DNA from: Diphasiastrum complanatum
Lineage: Eukaryota > Streptophyta > Lycopodiopsida > Lycopodiales > Lycopodiaceae
Reading direction: 5' to 3'
Assembly (NCBI GenBank): GCA_029204225.1
Contig: CM055096.1
Span: forward strand, 59,771,408 to 59,835,407
DNA length: 64,000 bases
The notes under the pieces: generated by a model
What the model was told of the DNA's origin: nothing
The model's database searches: none
Seen by the model: the letters and a program-made list of their open reading frames with translations, nothing else
Program-made: the position numbers and the translations under genes
Shown here: positions 57,242 through 64,000 of the stretch, piece by piece
How the letters are laid out: each line of letters starts with the position of its first letter
How positions within the stretch are numbered: the first letter of the stretch is position 1

Positions 57242-58822
57242 TCATTTTTCAAAATCATCAGATTTGTATTCACCCCCTCTATCAGATCTTAGCACTTTTA
57301 TGTGTGCATCTAGTTGGTTCTCTACCAATGTTTTGAACTCCTTGAAGCAAGCAAAAGCATCAGATTTCTTCTTCAAGAAATAAATCCATGTCCTCCTAGA
57401 GTAATCATCTATGAAAGTCATATAATAATATGCTTTCCCCAATGACATGGTCTTCATTGGGCCGCACAGGTCGCTGTGAATTAGTTCCGCTCTTGCAGCT
57501 CCACCTTTCTTGAATGTCTCTCTATGATGCTTTCCCATGATGCATCCTTCACATATTGCATGATGATCATCCTGCAATGCTGGTAACCCTATTACCATCT
57601 TTAGCTTCGCCATCAATCTCAAGCTCCCATAGTTCAAATGACCAAGTCTTCTGTGCCATAACTCAGACTGAGATGCTGTTGAGATAGCCAAACCATATTC
57701 ACCTGGTTTTGCAGCATCCAATTTATAAAGGCCACAGTTACTATCTCTATAACCCTTCGCCACCACTTTGTGGTTATGGTTCGTATCCTTCATAAGCCAT
57801 CCATCCTTGACAAACTCAACTTTAAGATGTTGATTTGCCATTACACCAACAGAAAGCAAACTCTTTTTGAGTCCAGAAACATAAAGTACATTAGGAATAT
57901 TTTTAATTTTGCCATCAGAAAATTGCACAGGTACATTGCCCACACCCTGTATCTGGCATTCCTCTCCATTGGCTTGAGTGACCTTATTCCCATCATGGAT
58001 TGGTGAGAATTTTTCAAACCAATCACGTTTTCTGGTCATATGCCTTGTGGCGCCTGAGTCTATGAACCATTTGGCACCATCATCAACTTGGGATGCCAAT
58101 GCCAATGAGAAAACACTTGTCTCATCATCTTCTCCATCATCTTTGGCAATGTTTCCTTGTTGAGTCACTTTTCCCGCCTTTATGTCTGCTTTCTTCTTAT
58201 AACACTCGCATGCCCAATGGCCCGGTTTGTGGCAATAATAACATTTTCCTTTCTTCTTCTTTTTCTCTTTTGATGACAATTCTCCTTCGTCATCATCATC
58301 CTTGGATTTTTTAGGAATCCTTTTCCATCCTTTCTGCTTGCCTTTAGCAAGCAAGGCTTGATCCTCCTGTGGGGTTTGTCTTGACTTCACCACTTCGCGA
58401 CGCTGCTCTTCTTGCAACATGATTCCGTGGAAGTCTTCAAAAGTAGGAAACCTCTCCCTCGAAGCAATGCCGCTCACAAACATCTGTAGCCCTTCCGAGA
58501 CACCGCTCATTGTGGTATGTACCATATCAATATCTCTGATTGGTTCTCCAATCGCCACAAGTTGATCTCTCATCTCCTTTATCCTGGTGAAGAAGGATCC
58601 CACTGATTCATTTTCTTCCATCCTTACTGTGTTTAATCTCGACTTCAAAAACATGGCTCGAGCTAGATTGCAAGTTTGAAATTGCATTCTAAGAGCTTCC
58701 CAAGCTCCCCTAGCCGTCGTGGCATCACTTATGTGAGTGATCGCATGGTCTTTCAATGAAAGATTGATCAAGGATAATGCTCTCTGTGCCTTTTTATCAA
58801 AGGCCCTTATGTCTTCTGGCAC
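57242..58822 (-). CDS. Copia H gag-protease-integrase (partial), 526 codons open
   Basis: This is the longest intact mobile-element frame here. Gag (to about residue 180) has ARAMFLKSRLNTVRM and SGIASRERFPTF. The knuckle CYYCHKPGHWACEC near residue 195 is complete and is preceded by a Lys-rich stretch. The protease box is WFIDSGATRHMT (Asp present). ELWHRRLGHLNYGSLRL and CEGCIMGKHH form the pre-integrase zinc region. The integrase core shows IHSDLCGP and LRSDRGGEY, two of the DDE acids, and the frame stops at SDDFEK before the catalytic Glu. RT and RNase H are missing, so it is truncated and not autonomous. The gag is close to element C. The true gag start may be the ATG upstream at about 58847, in another frame after a small shift. 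Confidence 0.88.
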   Translation of the reverse strand: MPEDIRAFDKKAQRALSLINLSLKDHAITHISDATTARGAWEALRMQFQTCNLARAMFLKSRLNTVRMEENESVGSFFTRIKEMRDQLVAIGEPIRDIDMVHTTMSGVSEGLQMFVSGIASRERFPTFEDFHGIMLQEEQRREVVKSRQTPQEDQALLAKGKQKGWKRIPKKSKDDDDEGELSSKEKKKKKGKCYYCHKPGHWACECYKKKADIKAGKVTQQGNIAKDDGEDDETSVFSLALASQVDDGAKWFIDSGATRHMTRKRDWFEKFSPIHDGNKVTQANGEECQIQGVGNVPVQFSDGKIKNIPNVLYVSGLKKSLLSVGVMANQHLKVEFVKDGWLMKDTNHNHKVVAKGYRDSNCGLYKLDAAKPGEYGLAISTASQSELWHRRLGHLNYGSLRLMAKLKMVIGLPALQDDHHAICEGCIMGKHHRETFKKGGAARAELIHSDLCGPMKTMSLGKAYYYMTFIDDYSRRTWIYFLKKKSDAFACFKEFKTLVENQLDAHIKVLRSDRGGEYKSDDFEK

Positions 58823-59858
58823 ACTTCGAACACTTTCTCCATGGCAATCACTCTATTTTGGTGTATTGTACTTGCAGGTACAGTCAGGGTGCCCTTCGTT
58901 TGGAGGCTATAGCCTTTCATTTGGTCAAAATAGGCTAAAGGAGGTGAAAATAAGGGCAATTTGGGTTTTTGAGCTGTTTCTTCAGTGTGAAAAAACTTTA
59001 CCCTTCAAAGACGTGAAACCCAACAATTTTTTCAGTTTGAAGATTTTTAATGAAGTTGCAATGCACTTTGCACTTCAGACCCCTTCAGACTTTTTCACTT
59101 CAATCCAACGGATCCTTTAGATCCAACGACCCACATGTTGTGAAATGACCATCGTTGATCTGTATAAAGCGAGATTGGACGGCTGTCAACGCTTTTGTGC
59201 GTTGATCAAAGGCCTTCGAAGCACTGAACACTTCGGGCCGCTAGCTGATGATTAGGACTGAGCGCGCGACAGCTCCCGCGACCTCTCCTCCTCCTCTCTC
59301 TTCCAGCGATGGAGTTTTCTCTCTCCTTCACGGGCTATGGAAGCTCCACATGGATCGAACTAGCTGCCTTCCTCCTCCACGACCAGTCGCGGCCTCCCTA
59401 CCGCTGAATCGTGCTACCATGGTGCCCATTCACAGCCTCTCACAGCTTTGAAAACGACCTCCTACAAGGAGATATCTCAGATTTTGTCCCTTGAAACCCT
59501 AGCAATTTTGAAGAGAAGAATATATTGAGCTTTACTCAGACTTTCCCTGAGCTTTCCTTTGCAGCTCCTAACTGACTGAGGTCACCCTACTGTAGGTTAT
59601 CTTCTGCTCCAAACCGCTCTTCAAACGATATTCGATTGGATTCAAACCAATCACAAACGCCAAGCAACCCTCCAGAAGAATTTTTCAGCTTCAAACTTGC
59701 TTGCTTTTTTATTCAACCAACAATTCCCTATCTCTGAATCCTTTTTATAGTTTTGAGCCATTCCACAAATCTCCACAGACTCGGTTTTGTGCTTCCTAGC
59801 CAACAAACCGTCGTGAATTCATAGCTCTCTGTTCTTGTCCGGTGATTCTAGCCACCAA
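58823..59858 (-). other. Leader of copia H
   Basis: About 1 kb between the open frame and the primer-binding site. Its GC content is higher than the surroundings near 59250-59430 and it has no recognisable coding sequence on the minus strand. A plus-strand frame at 59248-59451 is Pro/Ser-rich and lacks motifs. The long, distinct leader is typical of some copia lineages. Confidence 0.45.
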
Positions 59859-59872
59859 GGGCTCTGATACCA
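59859..59872 (-). other. Copia H primer-binding site
   Basis: On the minus strand TGGTATCAGAGCCC, a clean initiator tRNA-Met site, marks the inner end of the 5' LTR of H, which should run right from 59873 to about 60127 before another LTR family begins. Confidence 0.85.
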
Positions 59873-60127
59873 AGTTAAGAAAACACAATTAAAAACACCC
59901 GATCGGATCAATCACCACAGCACAAGGTCAAGTGCAACAAGAATTCGGAATTGCTCTCTTCAAATTGTATATTCAAAAACTACTTGTAAGTACAAAGATG
60001 AGTTCCTTAAAAACACTCAAAGGGCTCGTAAAAGAAAGATGGCCCGATAACTCTAGAACTAAGCACACGTGGTGCCGTCGAAATAAGAAAGCACTGTATA
60101 AGTCGATCATTGCTATTTTAACTGTCA

Positions 60128-60950
60128 GGCACTGCTAATCTACCTTAAGATTAATGTAGCATTCAACAAGATCAACCAATGTGCGGAATTAAAATGAATG
60201 AAAGAATCAGACACATGAATAACAGTAGACTCATTTGCATTCAAGATCAGACAAGATATGTGCACAACGGCTACAAAATCATCTATTGATTTCTTCTCTG
60301 ATTCTTCAAGCACTGCATGTAGATCCACATAGTGCATTGGCGTGAGAGAAATACAGTACTCCCATGAGCAATGTCTCGCTCACTAGCGGACTTGTTGGAT
60401 CTCTGTGGATCCTGCTTACAGAAACTTGTCTCGCACGCAGGCGAACTTTTTTTCTGTATTTTTGTCTTGATGCTTACTAGTTTCAGACTACTTCATCAAT
60501 TTTTTTTATTATCAAATATCATCCAGAGAGTATATAGTCGCTCTGTGTATCTTCTAGATTAGAGTAATTAAGCATCTACAACTAATTATGAATTACAAGA
60601 ATGGCCGATTAGCCACGACCTAGAGTGTATCTACTGATGTCATGCCATCAGATTAGATATCTGTACTTCTAGGTACTTGCATGATCTTGTTGATACTTTT
60701 TGGAGCGTGAGAGCAGATTAGGTTTCGCGACAATTTTTGTGTCGCATTGTTTGACTTTTCTCGTCGTCTGACTTTCTCTTGTTGGATCACGAAAGATTCT
60801 CTTCCACGAATCTTCCCCGTTTGTGTCTTCTCGTCAGGATGTTTGTGAATCTTTCGCGTTCGCGAACATTTTCATCAGGCAGAGGGCTGAAAGCTAGCAA
60901 AGCTTTGTAAACAGAAATGCTTTGTTTCTTCAACTCCCTCTCAAAGCATG
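60128..60950 (-). repeat. 3' LTR of copia I
   Basis: On the minus strand it follows the polypurine tract TTTGAGAGGGAG and begins TTGAAGAAACAAAGC. It is homologous to 42622-43720 (ATGTGCGGAATTA, GAGGGCTGAAAGCTAGC, AAGCATCTACAACTAATTA). It appears to abut or to have been inserted into the 5' LTR of copia H. Confidence 0.72.
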
Positions 60951-60978
60951 ATAGCTTTACGATCCCAAGACTACTCCT

Positions 60979-62215
60979 CTATCTCTCAAAAAGTCCTTTG
61001 TCTAGGGCTTTGGTGAAGATGTCAGCAATTATGTCTTTCGTTCCGATGAAGGTGGTCTGCAACATCTTCTTTTCAATTAGATCCCTGATCAAGTGATACT
61101 TGATCGCGATGTGTTTCGTTCTTGAATGGAACACATTATTTTTTGTCAGATGTATTGCAGATGTGTTATCCATCTGCAAGACCAGAGGCTCATTCCTTGT
61201 TTCGCCCAATTCGTCTAGGAACTGCTTTAGCCAGATTATCTCATTGGCCATATTTGCTGATACAATGTACTCTGCTTCACAGGATGACTGAGCCACAATG
61301 GTCTGCTTCTTGCTGACCCATAGAACTGCCACTTCTGACGCGATGGTGCATCCTCCTGAGACGCTTTTACAATCGTCCTTGAGGGATGCCCAACTAGCAT
61401 CACTGTATGAAAGCATCCTGAAACCTGCATCACAACAATAATACAAGCCATAATCCCTCGTTAATTGAAGATATTGCAAAATTCGTTTTGCAATCCTCCA
61501 ATGTGTCGAGCCTGGATTTGTGTAGAATGGGCTCATCCTGAACACTGCATAAGCAATGTCAGGGCGTGTGTTGTCTACAAGGTACATCAGTGAATCTATC
61601 AGCTTCCTGTAACATGTGAGTTGCATTTGTTCTCTCTCTTCCTCAGTCTTCAGACAATCATCATTTGTCAACACCGTCCCTACAAGCATTGGAGTATTCA
61701 CTCCTTTGCAATTCAGCATCCCAAAATACTCTAGGATTTTCTGGGGTGTATCTAGACTGGTGAAGGTAGAGCTTACTTCCCTCATAGTCCCTTTCAATTT
61801 GCAAGCCCAAGTAACACCTGGCTTTCTCCCAGATCCACGATCTCGAAATGTTTCGAGATGTCTTCCTTCACTTCAGCAATCAGCTGCACACTCTTGCAAA
61901 GTATCAGAGTGTCGTCCACATATACAACCACAATGATGATCTACCCATTTGTGACTCTGACATACACATTGGAATCCGCCATCAGTGGCTTGAATCCTAA
62001 TGATTTCACGACTTGATCCTTCTTTTTGTACCATTATCGAACTGACTATTTCAGACCATAGATACTTCTATGCATTCTGCATGCATAATCAGGAAGTGAA
62101 TTCGAGACGTATCTTGGGGGTTGATCCATGTAGACCTCTTCGTCTAGCTGGCCATGCAAGAAGGCTGTCTTCTCAGCCACAATGTGGATCATGAGGTCAT
62201 AAGCAGTTATACTAT
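60979..62215 (-). pseudogene. Copia I RT (C-terminal half) and RNase H, minus strand
   Basis: RT begins near 62195 with KTAFLHGQLDEEVYMDQPP, has a stop in IYGLK*, and then the catalytic box VVVYVDDTLILCKSVQ near 61905. Beyond a shift near 61797 an open 272-codon frame covers the rest of RT (YRKLIDSLMYLVDNTRPDIA) and RNase H (SYSDASWASLKDD, VAQSSCEAEYIVSANMANE, LQMDNTSAIHLTKNNVFHSR, IADIFTKALDKG). Gag, protease and integrase are not seen to the right of 62215, so the element is 5'-truncated. RNase H Asp, Glu and Asp residues are present. Confidence 0.88.
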
Positions 62216-62336
62216 CACTTGTCTTCGTAAAAATTCCTCTCTAAGCGTACGGTATCGTTCTAATCTAGATTCTCTATCTGACATACACTAGAGATAGAGA
62301 TGGATTTGTCAGATTTCTTATAACTTTCCTAAACTA

Positions 62337-62354
62337 TCCCCGACAACGGCGCTA
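62337..62354 (-). other. Possible Ty3/gypsy primer-binding site
   Basis: On the minus strand the stretch TAGCGCCGTTGTCGGGGA resembles TGGCGCCGTTGCCGGGGA, the primer-binding site I recall for plant Tat/Athila-type gypsy elements (tRNA-Asp type). It differs at two positions. Sequence on both sides is noncoding, so this is a fragment. Confidence 0.5.
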
Positions 62355-62359
62355 AAAAT

Positions 62360-63480
62360 TGGTATATGTCCTACTATACCAACAAGATTAATATAGATTT
62401 TGTAGCAAATAGTGTCGTTCTCACAGAGGAAAGTATTATAAAGTTATATTTTGGGTACAATTTATCACAAGTGATTTTGAGTGTTATTCTGGTTGTCGAC
62501 ATACATTAAAAGAAGATGGACTAGTATAAGGAGTGCCATAATTTGCATATGACACCTCTCAGAGTCTGATCATGATGTGACAAAAAGAAAAAATGATCTA
62601 ATTTTTATGCTCTATGCATTAATCAATATATTGAACATGTTCTGAGCACCTCCAAATTTATTAATTATATTGTGAGCCGCATTGGTCATCATCTTCGTTG
62701 ATAAACTTTAATTGGGGATAACTTTTTATCCGCAAGTTGTATTTCTTTGTTGTAAAAAGAAAAGTTGTTCCATTTTTCACACTCCTTTCAATAGAGAATG
62801 ATGAAGACTCACTCCTCTCCACATGGTCCAAAACTTGAGGCTAGTCCCTCTAAGGTGGTACCTCCTCTTAATGACTCGGAGTGATTGCAAGCTGAAATTG
62901 ATAATTTATGTGCACACTTAGAAGTCCTTACTTTGCATAATGCACTACTTGATAGTTTAACCAGTTTTTGACAATGGGATAAACTACCTCAATTGGATCA
63001 ACCTTATGGGATCATAGAGAATTGAACCTAGGTGGGCGAGCCCAACTTAAACATGATACACCAACTCACCACATGTGGAAAGATCAATGAAACATTATGT
63101 TTTGGGTCATGAAGTAAAGAGATGTTTTATAGAAAAGAAAGGTGTATATGATTGGATAAGAATTCTTGTTTGATTGTGTGATTTTTTTTATAGATATAAG
63201 TTGCGCCCTTATTAAATGTCTATAGAGTTGTTGTCTGATAGCAAGGTCGCTCTGTCCATAATAAAAACTTTATTCCTTGAATTCTTTCTAAGGGGATAAG
63301 TGTGATATACTAGTTTATGAAGCAATTTGCCACTTTTTGAACAAAATAGGATAGAAAATTTGATGTTAGTCTCATCATGTGCCTCATCTCTTGAGCATTA
63401 TCTTTTGTCTCATCTTGTTATGTACAACATATATGCATCTACATGTGCATTAATATTGATATGATAAGTAATACTTGTTA
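62360..63480. other. Mostly unassigned DNA with a short plus-strand fragment
   Basis: Near 62800-63030 the plus strand reads MMKTHSSPHGPKLEA, VVPPLNDSE, LQAEIDNLCAHLEVLTLHNA with stops between. It could be a scrap of a retroelement or host protein with a coiled-coil tendency. It is not recognised. Nothing else is seen. Confidence 0.3.
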
Positions 63481-63483
63481 TTT

Positions 63484-63510
63484 GTGTGTGTGTGTGTGGT
63501 GTGTGTGTGT

Positions 63511-63545
<35 letters not shown>
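63484..63545 (+). repeat. (GT)n followed by a 35-base G run
   Basis: A GT dinucleotide repeat (63484-63510, with one GG interruption) runs directly into 35 consecutive G at 63511-63545. Such a run can fold into G-quadruplexes. It is a frequent source of sequencing error, so its length is uncertain. Confidence 0.97.
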
Positions 63546-63546
<1 letters not shown>

Positions 63547-64000
63547 GGCAGCACATAACACACTCCAACACACACCATATTATTTCCAATATATTGATAC
63601 TATCATTAGTTTTGGTCTAAAATGTATCTCATTTTACACTAGTGTATTATTTTTATACAATGACTTAATATGTTAATCACTATTGCCATGTTTTGCAAAC
63701 AATTTAAAATGTAGAGAAGTTGAAATCAAAGCCAAGATCTCTATACTATGTAAAGTGTAAATTACCAAAATGAAAAAAAGCAATTATATAATGTTTAAAG
63801 TGTTTTGTTGTTATACTTTAAATAGTGTGAAGTATTTTTAATTTTCTCTGAAGGATTTCCAACTTCCAATACGGCATTTTCAAATCAAGTACATTCAACT
63901 CAACACAAACTTTTACATAATCTAAAATCAAGTGCATATATAATTTTTTACATACATACTAATGAAAGACATATCCATCTTTGCACAAGACTACGATTGT
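63546..64000. other. No feature seen at the right edge
   Basis: AT-rich DNA without a long frame, LTR end or repeat shared with the rest of the window. Confidence 0.4.

Noticed and set aside
57770-58314. Plus-strand frames opposite copia H
   Set aside because: They lie antisense to the intact gag-protease-integrase frame and have no family motif.
59248-59451. A GC-richer plus-strand frame that might be a host gene
   Set aside because: It is only 67 codons, Pro/Ser-rich, lies in the leader of copia H, and has no splice or promoter context.

Overview
The window looks like nuclear DNA of a land plant with a large, repeat-dense genome. Three things point there: a split gene whose protein is a plant-type CLASP microtubule-associated protein, dense Ty1/copia elements whose primer-binding sites fit plant initiator tRNA-Met (TGGTATCAGAGCC), and degenerate CCCTAAA telomere-like sequence. 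The species cannot be read from the sequence. No rRNA gene, tRNA gene, CRISPR array or bacterial operon was seen.

Layout. 1-8919 (+): the last nine exons of CLASP, about 795 codons, with every junction in phase 0. The first intron appears to be GC-AG. Intron 7 (3.6 kb) holds Ty1/copia and Ty3/gypsy debris. 8920-11118: intergenic, with relics. 11119-28450: copia elements A, B, C and D. B and D place two LTRs of one family head to head as a roughly 0.9-kb inverted pair. D (+) appears split by later insertions: a small gag-only LTR element and copia C. 28450-37800: a two-gene convergent module of unrecognised class (module M1). Its minus-strand gene is split by F, a 4.9-kb non-autonomous LTR element. 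37800-46200: copia J (+), a gag/LTR relic (-), copia E (-) and a foldback repeat. 46250-48985 (-): a second gag-only element, then a decayed gene with a TATA box that reads histone H3-like region, Ser/Pro-rich linker, Ulp1-type protease. 49500-51260: a copia 3' end whose LTR carries a long (AG)n tract, then a second diverged copy of the two-gene module (M2). 51270-54850: unrecognised reading frames on the minus strand, split by a deleted copia. 54850-62220: copia G (+), H (-) and I (-). 62220-64000: a probable Ty3/gypsy primer-binding site, an unclear fragment and a 35-base G run.

Only CLASP looks like a working host gene. Nearly all mobile-element genes are broken by stops, frameshifts or internal deletions; the largest intact frame is the 526-codon gag-protease-integrase segment of H. 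The two items most worth following up are the H3/Ulp1 chimera near 47-49 kb and the two-gene module present twice with the same convergent layout. Element letters used below are labels for this window only.
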